From: Mediterranea massiliensis
GTDB lineage: Bacteria > Bacteroidota > Bacteroidia > Bacteroidales > Bacteroidaceae
Direction of reading: 5' to 3'
Length of the DNA stretch: 64,000 nucleotides
Assembly: GCA_015060685.1 (NCBI GenBank)
Contig: SUXZ01000003.1
Location: forward strand, 124,001 to 188,000
The position numbers and the translations under genes were made by a program. Below the pieces are notes generated by a model. The model was not told where the DNA came from and did not search any database. It saw only the letters and a list, made by a program, of their open reading frames with translations. Below, piece by piece: positions 46,055 through 55,397 of the stretch. How positions within the stretch are numbered: the first letter of the stretch is position 1; each line of letters opens with the position of its first letter.

Positions 46055-46792
46055 ATGATTGAAATTAGAAACCTATCAGCCGGATACAACGGCAAGGAAG
46101 TGCTTACCCATGTGAACCTGACCATTCACGAGCACGATTTCTTAGGCATCATCGGCCCGAACGGTGGTGGCAAAACCACCCTTATCCGATGCATCCTCGG
46201 ACTGTTGAAACCCACCAAAGGAGAGATTGTCTATGCCGATGACAACCTCATCCGTCAGATAGGCTATCTGCCGCAATACAACAGCATCGACCGCCGTTTC
46301 CCCATCAGCGTGGAAGAGGTAGTGCTTAGCGGATTGCTGGGCGGACGGAGCCTGAGCAAGCCATATACCGCCGCCGAACGCGAACAAGCCCGCCAAACCA
46401 TTGCACAAATGGGGTTGCAGGGATTGGAGAAACAGGCCATCGGCAGCCTCAGTGGCGGACAGCTTCAGCGCACCATGCTTGGACGCGCACTTATCTCGCG
46501 CCCACGACTGCTCATCCTGGACGAGCCGGGCACTTACCTGGACCGCCAATCCACCCACCGCCTTTACCAGCTGTTGGAAGAGGTGGCCCATCAGTGTGCC
46601 ATTGTGCTGGTCAGCCATGATGTTGGTACGGTGTTGCGCCAGGTCAAGAACGTGGCTTGTGTAGATGGCACCCTGCACTACCATGCCGCCGCCGAGGTAG
46701 ATACCCATTGGCTGGAAGCCCACCTGCATTGCCCCATCGAAATGGTTGGCCACGGCCATCTTCCCCATCGCGTGTTGCATCGGCACGAATAA
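46055..46792 (+). CDS. znuC: Zinc-type ABC transporter ATP-binding protein (ZnuC-like)
   Basis: The 245-aa protein has Walker A GPNGGGKTT (about residues 32-40), a Q-loop YLPQYN, signature LSGGQ, Walker B LLILDEPGTYLD and H-loop SHD. It fits the metal-type (Znu/Mnt) ATPases. The C-terminal His-rich end (LPHRVLHRHE) is a possible metal contact. No permease (ZnuB) follows: the gene ends in array D, and the next gene is on the other strand. ZnuB must be elsewhere or the transporter is incomplete here. Confidence 0.92.
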   Translation: MIEIRNLSAGYNGKEVLTHVNLTIHEHDFLGIIGPNGGGKTTLIRCILGLLKPTKGEIVYADDNLIRQIGYLPQYNSIDRRFPISVEEVVLSGLLGGRSLSKPYTAAEREQARQTIAQMGLQGLEKQAIGSLSGGQLQRTMLGRALISRPRLLILDEPGTYLDRQSTHRLYQLLEEVAHQCAIVLVSHDVGTVLRQVKNVACVDGTLHYHAAAEVDTHWLEAHLHCPIEMVGHGHLPHRVLHRHE

Positions 46793-46808
46793 TTGTTCGC
46801 CGTCTGAT

Positions 46809-46980
46809 GAATATACCTTCGCGAGGCTGCGAAGCTATGTCTGTAAGCCCACGAAGCTATATCTGCGAGCTCATGAAGCTATATTCGTGAAAAGATGAAG
46901 TTCGTTTGCCTTTTCTGAACTATTTGTCGTTTGCGTCTGATGTATTTGTTCTTCACGTCTGAAGTATTTGTTGTTCAGCC
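46809..46980. repeat. 22-bp-period tandem array D
   Basis: The array fills the convergent gap between znuC and the sigma-partner gene. GAAGCTAT starts at 46831, 46853 and 46875, and GAAGTTCG at 46897. TATTTGT then recurs at 46921, 46943 and 46965 and GTCTGA at 46935 and 46957. All steps are 22. The unit changes midway while phase is kept, as in array A. Confidence 0.85.
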
Positions 46981-48099
46981 TTACATATTCCAACGCAAAC
47001 CGATTTCCAATGATGGAGCAAGCGGATGTTCTTTGTAGTAGTGTTCTAATGAACTGCCATCATTAAAGTAATAGCCTATGCTTGGCTCTATATAGATGCC
47101 CAAGGTCTTGTTTAGATAGTATTCTGCCCCCAATGCGGCATTTAGCGACCATTGCCAAGGCTTATCATTATTCTTCAAAACCGAAGTGTTGACTATTTCT
47201 GTGGTTTGTATGCTGTTAAAAATACACTTTTCCAACGTCATTCCAACAGAACCATACAGGGAGAATCGTTCATTATTCCATACTGTATATCGTAAACCTA
47301 TTGGCAAACCAACGTAGTAAAGTTGTTGGTTTATACCAACTTCTGGAGTTTCAGATTTAAATAAAGAATAGGTAATACCGCTTTGTAACGAAAAACAATA
47401 GCTTAATGGATAGCTAATCTTAAAGCCGATACGTAGGGGGGCATGATATTTCTTCTGCATATCTTGATAGGATGGCTTTGTTGCATCTCCCCAAGAAAAC
47501 CAATAATCACTCTCCTTATTTGCACCAGAAAACCCAATTGAAGCATTTAGGGAAATTGTCAATCGTCGTTCATGCTTATTCTTTGCATTGATTTTAGGAA
47601 TGGTTGCAAGCAGTTCATGCTTACGAATCGGTTTCTTCTCTTCAATAACAGGCATATCTTCTTCCTCATCCTTTGCGTCAGATTGAGAATCTTCAACATA
47701 AACATCTACGTATGTTAAGGTATCTACAATTGTTATAATAGAATCAGCTTGCAGATGTGTTAATGCAGGAACTTGTTTCTTTTCAGCAATTTGTAGTATG
47801 GTTGTTTTATCTTCCTTTATCTTTTCATTCGGTGCTTCCATACTATCGGATACACCTTGTTCTTCAGTGAATAGTTCTTGCGTTATAATCTGATTGAAGT
47901 CGTAAAGCATAAAGAAACCCACAAGAAGCAATACAGCAGCCACAGAACCCCATTTCCACCAAGTGATGGATTTCCTGTGTTTTGTAGGGAAAGGGGTGAA
48001 TTCCATCTGCTTGTCGATGCCTTCCCACAAACCAGTAGGAGGGAGCATCTCATGCCCTTCCAACTGCTTCTTTAGTATGTCAGTCCAATCTTTCTTCAT
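46981..48099 (-). CDS. Anti-sigma-type membrane protein fused to an outer-membrane barrel-like domain
   Basis: The 372-aa protein has a short cytoplasmic N-terminus (LKKQLEGHEMLPPTGLWEGID, about residues 8-30), one TM helix (47-66) and an acidic linker. A C-terminal region (about 180-372) has alternating strands like a porin-family barrel and ends WNM. It overlaps the sigma gene (ATGA at 48096-48099), so it is the probable partner or regulator of that sigma factor. How a barrel-like domain would function on an inner-membrane protein is unclear. Confidence 0.8.
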   Translation of the reverse strand: MKKDWTDILKKQLEGHEMLPPTGLWEGIDKQMEFTPFPTKHRKSITWWKWGSVAAVLLLVGFFMLYDFNQIITQELFTEEQGVSDSMEAPNEKIKEDKTTILQIAEKKQVPALTHLQADSIITIVDTLTYVDVYVEDSQSDAKDEEEDMPVIEEKKPIRKHELLATIPKINAKNKHERRLTISLNASIGFSGANKESDYWFSWGDATKPSYQDMQKKYHAPLRIGFKISYPLSYCFSLQSGITYSLFKSETPEVGINQQLYYVGLPIGLRYTVWNNERFSLYGSVGMTLEKCIFNSIQTTEIVNTSVLKNNDKPWQWSLNAALGAEYYLNKTLGIYIEPSIGYYFNDGSSLEHYYKEHPLAPSLEIGLRWNM

Positions 48100-48659
48100 A
48101 GCCGTTTCTTGTTTAGTTCCTTAATCCGTTTGGCCAGCCATTGTTTGGCATAATGCAGTTGCGATGCCGAAGTCGATTCTTTGATGTTCAACATTCGGGC
48201 AATCTCACGATGCGACATATCCTCAAATACATAGAGATTCAGCACTGTGCGGTATCCGTCGGGCAATTCGCGGATTAATCTGTGAAGCTCATCTGTAGAT
48301 ACCTGTTCCACATCCACATCTTCATCTAAAGGCTCTTCTGAAATTTCTTCATATCCAACAAATTGCAGGTGATGTTGCGTTCTAAGAAAATTCAAAGATT
48401 CATTCACTACTATTTTGGTCATCCAAATTTTGAGTGAATTGGATTCTCGAAACTCAAACGAGTGTAGAGAGGTGAATATTTTCACAAAACTGTTCTGTAA
48501 CACGTCCTTGGCATCCTCTTCTTGAGGAACATAGCGGTAGCACACAGACGTAAGCATCCCCACATAACGTTGGTAGAGAAGCTTCATCGCCTGCTGGTCG
48601 TTGTCTAATATGCGCGCTACAAGCTGCCGATCCATTACTTTATTTCGTGTCTTTAACAA
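48096..48659 (-). CDS. ECF-type RNA polymerase sigma factor
   Basis: The 187-aa protein has sigma region 2 (YRYVPQEEDAKDVLQNSFVKIF) and region 4 (LPDGYRTVLNLYVFEDMSHREIARML), the order typical of sigma-24-like ECF factors in Bacteroides. It is coupled to the downstream membrane protein, the usual sigma/anti-sigma arrangement. The start could be 48659 or an internal ATG at 48635. Targets are unknown. The lipoprotein and serpin genes divergent from it are one candidate set, purely by position. Confidence 0.92.
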   Translation of the reverse strand: MLKTRNKVMDRQLVARILDNDQQAMKLLYQRYVGMLTSVCYRYVPQEEDAKDVLQNSFVKIFTSLHSFEFRESNSLKIWMTKIVVNESLNFLRTQHHLQFVGYEEISEEPLDEDVDVEQVSTDELHRLIRELPDGYRTVLNLYVFEDMSHREIARMLNIKESTSASQLHYAKQWLAKRIKELNKKRL

Positions 48660-48829
48660 ATAAACAACGAAAGTACAAAATCTTGTATGATAATTACAGT
48701 ATTTGCTTTTATTAACATTTATGGGTAAATTATTTTATTCCCCATACAAGATTTTTAACCGATTAGTGTTTTATTTGTAGATCATCTATTTTACGCAAGC
48801 ATATTATTAACTTCTAAATCAACTTCAAC

Positions 48830-49459
48830 ATGAAAAAGATTATTCATTCATTGTTTAGTATATTGTTAATATTCACTGGATGTGCCATATCCGGATGTAA
48901 TAGTGATGATGAACTATATGATAGTGACATAGATAAAGATTTACCTGCTAAGTACTATTGGTATCGTAACGAAAAGATTACCATGATACCTGTAAAAAGT
49001 AAGTCTTTTATTCTGATTGATACTAATCTTTGTGATAAAGACAAACTGCCGAAAGCAGACTTTAAGCCCTACGAACTTGGTAATATCAGTAGTGATAAAA
49101 CCAAGCATCTGCAATATGCTACGTTGAATAAGCGGTTTGATCCTGAATTGTACAAAATAGATGGCATAGTTTATCATTCGCCATTTTATATCGTAGGCGA
49201 TGCAACAGAAGCATACGGCGTTTCTAATTTGTTTTACGTCAAACTAAAATCGAGGGATAATTTTGGCAAATTAGAAGAGTTGGCAAAGGAATATAAGATA
49301 GAGATTTTGGGTGATAATAAGTTGCTTCCATTGTGGTTCACATTATCATGTGACAAGCAATCTGCTGGCGATGCCATAGATATGGCAAATACTTTTTATG
49401 AATCGGGCTTGTTTGAACATGCCGAACCAGATATTATGGGAGCTGTGATATTATATTAA
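48830..49459 (+). CDS. Lipoprotein resembling an orphan subtilase (S8) prodomain
   Basis: The 209-aa protein has a signal with lipobox-like SGC (Cys about 23) and an acidic start. Its C-terminal part, FYVKLKSRDNFGKLEELAKEY and LPLWFTLSCDKQSAGDAIDMANTFYESGLFEHAEPDIM, matches the I9/propeptide region found before the catalytic domain of Bacteroides S8 proteases, which typically ends in AEPDFM-like sequence. Here translation stops nine residues after that point, with no catalytic domain and no remnant in the following 175 bases. Isolated propeptides can inhibit their protease. It may also be a truncated protease. Confidence 0.72.
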   Translation: MKKIIHSLFSILLIFTGCAISGCNSDDELYDSDIDKDLPAKYYWYRNEKITMIPVKSKSFILIDTNLCDKDKLPKADFKPYELGNISSDKTKHLQYATLNKRFDPELYKIDGIVYHSPFYIVGDATEAYGVSNLFYVKLKSRDNFGKLEELAKEYKIEILGDNKLLPLWFTLSCDKQSAGDAIDMANTFYESGLFEHAEPDIMGAVILY

Positions 49460-49634
49460 TTTAAAGGGATTTATCAAATTAGTACTTGTATTTTGGTATT
49501 ATAAACAAGTCTTGTGGAACTAGTGAATTTACTTTCATTTTGAAGATTACATTTTTTTAACAATTAGTTATGCAATATTTCTGAATTATATGCATTTATT
49601 TGTAAACTAAAACACCATTAATTAGAATAAAAAC

Positions 49635-50885
49635 ATGAAAAAGACCTTGTCAATTTTAGGTATGTGTACCCTTATATTACTGGGTACAGCCTGTAGCAGC
49701 GACGATGATGGCATCGGTAACAATACCCGAAAGGATATTCAGTTGACCAGAACCGAGCAAGAGATGGTAGGTGCAAATAATGATTTTGCATTCGACTTCT
49801 ACAACCAACTGAACACGCACGTGGGACAGCACAACATGATGGTATCGCCTCTTAGCCTGACACAAGCTATGGCTATGTTGGCCAATGGTGCCGACGGCAA
49901 TACTAAAACAGAATTAATGAAAGTTTTAGGTTTTGAAGGCTATAGTTTGGTGGAAATGAATGCCTACTACATGAATCTGAATAAAGGATTATTGTCGGCA
50001 GACAAGACAACCAAACTATCGTTGGCCAACTCGTTTTGGCTGAACAACCAATATATAGCCATAGATAGTTATAAAAAGACTTTACAAGCCAATTATGATG
50101 CAGAGGTTAAGGAACTGGCATTTGACAATAACACCTATACCAAAATCAATCAATGGGCCGAAAAAAACACCTACGGATGCATCAAAAAGGTGGTTAGTGA
50201 AAGCGACATTAACAGCAATACCATAATGGCATTGCTGAATGCCACCTACTTTAATGGTGCATGGAAAGATAAATTCGAAGAAAAGAATAGCTTTAAAGGA
50301 AACTTTGAAGCGCCCAACAAGAGCAGTTTTATAGAATATATGAAGCAAGACAAATTCGAAGCAAATGTTTACGAAGATGCAGAATGTAAACTTATCGAAC
50401 TGCCTTACGGCAACGAAGCCTTTAGCATGGTGGTAGTGCTGCCAAATACTGAAGCGACGTTGGACGAATTGATGCAAAACGTAGATGCAGACAAGTGGCA
50501 AAACTGGATGGAACAACTCTCTCTGCACACCAACGTGTTGGTGCAACTGCCCAAATTTACCGGTGAATATGAATATAATGAGAACTTGAAACAGACTTTA
50601 GTGGAGATGGGCGTTGTGAATGCTTTCAGCGCATTGGATGCAGACTTCTCGCAAATGATAGAAAAACGAATGTTCGTCAACTTCATTAAGCAAAATAGTT
50701 TTATCAAGGTAAACGAAGAGGGGACAGAAGCTGCTGCGGTAACAGTTTATGCAGGAGAGAATGCCGCAAGCGGTGGGATGAAGAAGTTTGAATTCAAAGC
50801 TACCCGTCCTTTCTTTTATGCCATCAAGGAAAAAAGTACAGGGGTAATTCTATTCATGGGTAAGGTGACAAATCCGAAAGAATAG
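49635..50885 (+). CDS. Serpin-family serine protease inhibitor (lipoprotein)
   Basis: The 416-aa protein has a lipobox (GTACSS, Cys about 20). Its body has serpin features: NMMVSPLSLTQAMAMLANGADGNT, the hinge VNEEGTEAAAVTVY, and the C-terminal signature RPFFYAIKEKSTGVILFMG. The reactive loop after the hinge reads AGENAASGGM, so the P1 residue is probably a small one (Ala/Ser), which suggests inhibition of elastase-like proteases. The hinge is of the inhibitory type. It lies 175 bases after the prodomain-like lipoprotein. Confidence 0.9.
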   Translation: MKKTLSILGMCTLILLGTACSSDDDGIGNNTRKDIQLTRTEQEMVGANNDFAFDFYNQLNTHVGQHNMMVSPLSLTQAMAMLANGADGNTKTELMKVLGFEGYSLVEMNAYYMNLNKGLLSADKTTKLSLANSFWLNNQYIAIDSYKKTLQANYDAEVKELAFDNNTYTKINQWAEKNTYGCIKKVVSESDINSNTIMALLNATYFNGAWKDKFEEKNSFKGNFEAPNKSSFIEYMKQDKFEANVYEDAECKLIELPYGNEAFSMVVVLPNTEATLDELMQNVDADKWQNWMEQLSLHTNVLVQLPKFTGEYEYNENLKQTLVEMGVVNAFSALDADFSQMIEKRMFVNFIKQNSFIKVNEEGTEAAAVTVYAGENAASGGMKKFEFKATRPFFYAIKEKSTGVILFMGKVTNPKE

Positions 50886-51016
50886 CAATTACATTGGGGA
50901 TTTATCTATAAAAGGGAGGTATAACTACGGTTGTGCCCCCCCCTTTTTCTATGGATATGTATCATTGCAAGATGATTTTGCAACACAATTCTTTCTGTTT
51001 TCAAACAAAAAAACAA

Positions 51017-51024
51017 TATCTTTG
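51017..51024 (+). promoter_or_regulatory. -7 box of the oxidoreductase cluster
   Basis: TATCTTTG matches TAnnTTTG, 33 bases before ATG 51058. It lies downstream of the ORF's earlier in-frame ATG at 50965, which is therefore not the start. Confidence 0.5.
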
Positions 51025-51057
51025 CGAAAAGATAAACCTGCTATTGAAAACACACTT

Positions 51058-52335
51058 ATGGACAGAAGAGATTTCCTGAAAAACATAGCCTTGTTTGGTG
51101 CAGGAGCAGCCGCACTCTCCAGCCCCTGGCTATCGGTCTTTGCCGATGTGAAGGAGACAGCCAAAGAGAAATGCCGACTGGCCGTTATCGGGCCGGGCTC
51201 GCGCGGACAATTCCTGATGGGCTTCCTACTACAAAACCCAAACGTAGAGATTGTGGCTTTGCACGACATCTACGACAAATCCATTGAAGCGGCACTGAAA
51301 CTGGTGCCGAAAGCCAAAGTCTATAACGATTACCGCCGGTTGCTGGAAGACAAGAGCATCGATGCCGTACTGATTGCCACACCGCTGAACACGCACTTCC
51401 AGATAGCCATGGATGCGTTCGATGCCGGCAAGCATGTATTTTGCGAAAAGTCCATCGGCTACACCATGGAGCAGTGCTACAAGATGTACATGAAGCACCG
51501 CGAAACAGGGCTGATATTCTTTACCGGACAACAACGCCTGTTCGACCCTCGCTACATCAAAGCCATGGAGATGATTCATGCCGGTACGTTCGGCGAAATC
51601 AATGCCATACGCACCTTCTGGTATCGCAACGGCGATTGGCGACGCTATTGCCCCAAGCCCGAACTGGAGAAGCTGATTAATTGGCGGCTATACAAAGAGT
51701 CGTCGCACGGCTTGATGACGGAATTGGCTTGCCACCAGTTGCAAATAGGTAGCTGGGCCTTGCGCAAACTACCCGAAAAGGTGTGCGGACATGGCGCCAT
51801 CACCTATTGGAAGGACGGCCGCGAGGTGTACGACAATGTACATTGCATGTATGTGTTCGACGATGGCGTGAAGATGACGTTCGACTCGGTCATCTCCAAC
51901 AAATTCTATGGTTTGGAAGAGCAGATTATGGGCAACTTAGGTACCGTAGAGCCGGAAAAGGGCAAGTACTACTTCGAGGATGTGGCACCGGCACCGGCCT
52001 TCCTGCAACTGATAAACGATTGGGAGAACAAGCTGTTCGACACCCTACCCTTTGCCGGAACAAGCTGGGCACCCGAAACGGCCAACGAAAACAATGGAGA
52101 GTTCATCACCGGCGAACGCCCCAAGACCGACGGCACATCGCTACTACTCGATGCTTTTGTAGAGGCCGTCAATACCCGCAAGCAACCGGCACGCATAGCC
52201 GAAGAGGGCTACTACGCCAGCATGCTCTGCTTGCTTGGACACCAAGCGTTGGAAGAGGAGCGCACCCTCTACTTCCCCGACGAATTCAAGATAGATTACC
52301 TGAATCATCAATCCATTAAAACCGAAGAACGATGA
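51058..52335 (+). CDS. Gfo/Idh/MocA-family oxidoreductase with Tat-like signal
   Basis: From ATG 51058 the protein is 425 aa. It begins MDRRDFLKN followed by a hydrophobic stretch, a twin-arginine (RRDFLK) export signal. A Rossmann NAD(P) domain (RLAVIGPGSRG) and a catalytic-type C-terminal domain with the Gfo/Idh/MocA CEKSIGY motif (EKP-like) follow. It would oxidise a sugar hydroxyl, probably at C3. It overlaps the next ORF (ATGA at 52332) and opens the 51-56 kb cluster. Confidence 0.9.
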   Translation: MDRRDFLKNIALFGAGAAALSSPWLSVFADVKETAKEKCRLAVIGPGSRGQFLMGFLLQNPNVEIVALHDIYDKSIEAALKLVPKAKVYNDYRRLLEDKSIDAVLIATPLNTHFQIAMDAFDAGKHVFCEKSIGYTMEQCYKMYMKHRETGLIFFTGQQRLFDPRYIKAMEMIHAGTFGEINAIRTFWYRNGDWRRYCPKPELEKLINWRLYKESSHGLMTELACHQLQIGSWALRKLPEKVCGHGAITYWKDGREVYDNVHCMYVFDDGVKMTFDSVISNKFYGLEEQIMGNLGTVEPEKGKYYFEDVAPAPAFLQLINDWENKLFDTLPFAGTSWAPETANENNGEFITGERPKTDGTSLLLDAFVEAVNTRKQPARIAEEGYYASMLCLLGHQALEEERTLYFPDEFKIDYLNHQSIKTEER

Positions 52336-52574
52336 AAGACACCATACTGACCGCCCGCCGCAAGAAGACGGAAATCTATACGTTCCTCATCTGCTTCATC
52401 ATAGCCAATCTGATCCATGTATATGCCATCATTGCCTACAAGGCCTCGTTCATGGAGTTGTTCACCTCGTTTTTCTATGTATTGGCCTTTAGTGTGGCAC
52501 TTTACATAGCCTGGAGCGTGATTCGATTAGGCTTCTATGCACTAAAGAAATTACTTAAACCTAAAAAATCATAA
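52332..52574 (+). CDS. Small two-helix membrane protein
   Basis: The 80-aa protein has two hydrophobic helices (about 17-38 and 43-66) and a Lys-rich C-terminus. It overlaps the upstream gene (ATGA), and 22 bases separate it from the next. Function is unknown. It may anchor or accompany the exported oxidoreductases. Confidence 0.7.
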   Translation: MKDTILTARRKKTEIYTFLICFIIANLIHVYAIIAYKASFMELFTSFFYVLAFSVALYIAWSVIRLGFYALKKLLKPKKS

Positions 52575-52596
52575 ATCACAATTCAAAACTCATCCC

Positions 52597-54027
52597 ATGT
52601 CAACACGAAGAGATTTTTTGAAAACCATGTCATTGGCCTCGGCCGGCATGATGTTGGGAGGTGGACAATGGCTGAACGCCATGACACCCGGTAAAGCACC
52701 CGAACAGAAGAAAGCATCTGGCGAAAAAGTAAAGATTGCCTTTATCGGCATCGGTAACCGTGGTGCACAGATTATCAGAGATTTTGAACGTACACAGAAG
52801 ATAGAGGTTGTTGCTCTATGTGATGTGGACTTGGACGGCAAGCAATGCCAAGAGGCTTTAGGCAAGTACCCGAAGGCCAAACGCTTCCGCGACTTCCGTA
52901 AGATGTTCGACGAAGCAGGTAACGAATTCGAAGCAGTAGCCATTGCTACGCCCGACCACTCGCACTTCCCCATCAGCATGTTGGCGTTGGCCGAAGGAAA
53001 GCATGTGTTTGTAGAAAAGCCCCTGGCACGCACCTTCTACGAAGCCGAATTGCTGATGAACGCGGCCAAGAAGCGTCCTAACCAGGTGACACAAGTGGGC
53101 AACCAAGGTCACTCGGAAGCCAACTACTTCCAATTCAAGGCATGGGTAGAAGCCGGCATCATCAAGGATGTAACGGCTATCACTGCCCACATGAACAATG
53201 CACGTCGTTGGCACGGATGGGATGCCAATATCCACAAGTTCCCCGCCGGACAACAACTGCCCAAAGATATGGATTGGGACACTTGGTTGGGTGTGAATCC
53301 ATATCACTACTATCACCAAGACTACCACCAGGGACAATGGCGTTGCTGGTACGACTTCGGTATGGGTGCCTTGGGCGACTGGGGTGCACACATCCTGGAC
53401 ACCGCACACGAATTCTTGGAACTGGGTTTGCCCTACGAAGTGAGCATGCTCTATGCCAACGGACATAACGACTACTTCTTCCCCTACTCATCTACCATCC
53501 TCTTCCGCTTCCCGCAACGCAAGGGCATGCCGCCGGTAGATGTGACTTGGTACGACGGATTGGACAACCTGCCTCCTATCCCCGAAGGCTATGGCGTACA
53601 AGGATTGGATCCGAACATCCCTACTACCAACCAAACCAACCAACCGCAAGCCAAGCTGAATCCGGGTAAGATTATCTATAGTAAGGAGCTGACCTTCAAA
53701 GGTGGTAGCCACGGTAGTACGTTGGAGATTATTCCGAAGGAGAAGGCAAGAGAGATGGCCGACAAGCTACCCGAAGTGCCTCAAAGCCCAAGCGACCACT
53801 ACGAAAACTTTATCCGAGCTTGCTTGGGACAAGAGAAGACACGCTCGCCATTCGAGATAAACGGTGTGCTGAGCCAAGTATTCTCGTTGGGTGTCATTGC
53901 ACAACGCTTGAACACACAACTGTTCTTCGACCCAAGAACCAAGGAGATTACCAACAACCCATTTGCCAACGCCATGTTGACAGGTATTCCACCACGCAAG
54001 GGTTGGGATCAATATTACAAACTATAA
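52597..54027 (+). CDS. Gfo/Idh/MocA-family oxidoreductase, second copy, with Tat-like signal
   Basis: The 476-aa protein starts MSTRRDFLKTMSLASAGMML, a Tat-type RRDFLK signal. The Rossmann motif IAFIGIGNRG (about residue 48) and EKPLARTF follow, and the C-terminal half is longer than in copy 1. It shares family but not close sequence identity with copy 1. It acts presumably on the same pathway, before the DUF1080 protein, which begins 20 bases downstream. Confidence 0.9.
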   Translation: MSTRRDFLKTMSLASAGMMLGGGQWLNAMTPGKAPEQKKASGEKVKIAFIGIGNRGAQIIRDFERTQKIEVVALCDVDLDGKQCQEALGKYPKAKRFRDFRKMFDEAGNEFEAVAIATPDHSHFPISMLALAEGKHVFVEKPLARTFYEAELLMNAAKKRPNQVTQVGNQGHSEANYFQFKAWVEAGIIKDVTAITAHMNNARRWHGWDANIHKFPAGQQLPKDMDWDTWLGVNPYHYYHQDYHQGQWRCWYDFGMGALGDWGAHILDTAHEFLELGLPYEVSMLYANGHNDYFFPYSSTILFRFPQRKGMPPVDVTWYDGLDNLPPIPEGYGVQGLDPNIPTTNQTNQPQAKLNPGKIIYSKELTFKGGSHGSTLEIIPKEKAREMADKLPEVPQSPSDHYENFIRACLGQEKTRSPFEINGVLSQVFSLGVIAQRLNTQLFFDPRTKEITNNPFANAMLTGIPPRKGWDQYYKL

Positions 54028-54047
54028 TAATATAAGGAGTATAAACC

Positions 54048-55397
54048 ATGAAGAAATATTTTATCTTAGCATGCTGTTTGTTTGGCGCACTTACTATGTC
54101 GGCTCAGACATGGGAACCGCTATTCAACGGCAAGAACCTGAACGGTTGGAAAAAGTTGAACGGCAAGGCCGTATATAAAGTAGAGAACAATGCCATTGTG
54201 GGCTACACCAAAGCCAACACACCCAACACCTTCTTGGTGACCAAGAAGAGTTATGGCGACTTTATCCTGGAGCTGGAATTTAAGGTAGATGATTCGATGA
54301 ACTCGGGCATCCAATTCCGTAGCGAAAGCAAGAAGGAGTATCAAAAGGGACGTGTACACGGCTATCAATACGAAATTGACCCGTCGGATCGTGCTTGGTC
54401 GGGAGGTATTTACGATGAAGCTCGTCGCGGATGGTTGTATCCAATGACCAAGAACCCCAAAGCGCAAACTGCCTTCAAGAAAGGCGAATGGAACAAGGTG
54501 CGCATCGAGTGCTTGGGCAACTCTATCCGTACTTGGCTGAACGGCATACCATGTGCTAATATTTGGGATGACACAACGCCCAGTGGTTTCATTGCTTTGC
54601 AAGTACACGAAATATACAATAAGGCAGATGCCGGTAAGTGTGTGGCTTGGCGCGACATTCGCATCTGCACCACCGACGTGGCGAAGTATGTAACACCCGA
54701 AGCGCAACTGGCACCCGAAGCAAACATGATTGCCAACACGCTTTCTCCAACAGAAAAGAAAGAGGGTTGGGCATTGTTGTGGGACGGCAAGACGGCCGAA
54801 GGATGGCGTGGTGCCCGCATGGCCGACTTCCCCAAGAAGGGATGGGCCATTGAAGATGGCATCCTGAAGGTGAACAAGGGCGACGGTGGCGAATCGACCA
54901 ATGGTGGCGACATCGTGACCAAGCGCATGTACAAGAACTTCATCCTTTCGGTTGATTTCAAGATTACCGAAGGTGCCAATAGCGGTATCAAGTATTTTGT
55001 GAATCCCGACCTAAACAAAGGTGCCGGCTCGGCCATCGGTTGCGAATTCCAAATCCTGGACGACGAAAAGCATCCCGATGCCAAGATGGGCGTTAAGGGC
55101 AACCGCCAGGTGGCTTCGTTGTACGACCTGATTCCGGCTCCGAAGGACAAACCTTTCAATAAGAAGGAGTGGAATACCGCTACCATCGTAGTGAAGGGCA
55201 ACCATGTTGAGCATTGGTTGAATGGCGTGAAGGTGATTGAATATACCCGCAACAACGCCATGTGGAATGCATTGGTGGCTTATAGCAAGTATCGCGACTG
55301 GCCAAACTTCGGTAATGCCGAAGAGGGACACATCCTGTTGCAAGACCATGGCGACGAAGTGTGGTTCAAGAACGTGAAAATCAAGGAACTGAAGTAA
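54048..55397 (+). CDS. Secreted protein with two DUF1080 (3-keto-glycoside) domains
   Basis: The 449-aa secreted protein (signal ending AQ, about residue 20) holds two DUF1080 domains. The first has [13 protein letters not shown] and the second [13 protein letters not shown], and each has the [20 protein letters not shown] strand pair. DUF1080 proteins in Bacteroides have been linked to cleavage of 3-keto-glycosides that Gfo/Idh/MocA oxidoreductases generate. Placement after two such oxidoreductases fits. The gene ends exactly where the next starts. Confidence 0.88.
   Translation: MKKYFILACCLFGALTMSAQTWEPLFNGKNLNGWKKLNGKAVYKVENNAIVGYTKANTPNTFLVTKKSYGDFILELEFKVDDSMNSGIQFRSESKKEYQKGRVHGYQYEIDPSDRAWSGGIYDEARRGWLYPMTKNPKAQTAFKKGEWNKVRIECLGNSIRTWLNGIPCANIWDDTTPSGFIALQVHEIYNKADAGKCVAWRDIRICTTDVAKYVTPEAQLAPEANMIANTLSPTEKKEGWALLWDGKTAEGWRGARMADFPKKGWAIEDGILKVNKGDGGESTNGGDIVTKRMYKNFILSVDFKITEGANSGIKYFVNPDLNKGAGSAIGCEFQILDDEKHPDAKMGVKGNRQVASLYDLIPAPKDKPFNKKEWNTATIVVKGNHVEHWLNGVKVIEYTRNNAMWNALVAYSKYRDWPNFGNAEEGHILLQDHGDEVWFKNVKIKELK

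Noticed and set aside
50965..51057. Upstream ATG for the first oxidoreductase
   Set aside because: It precedes a TATCTTTG box at 51017 and would move the twin-arginine motif away from the N-terminus.
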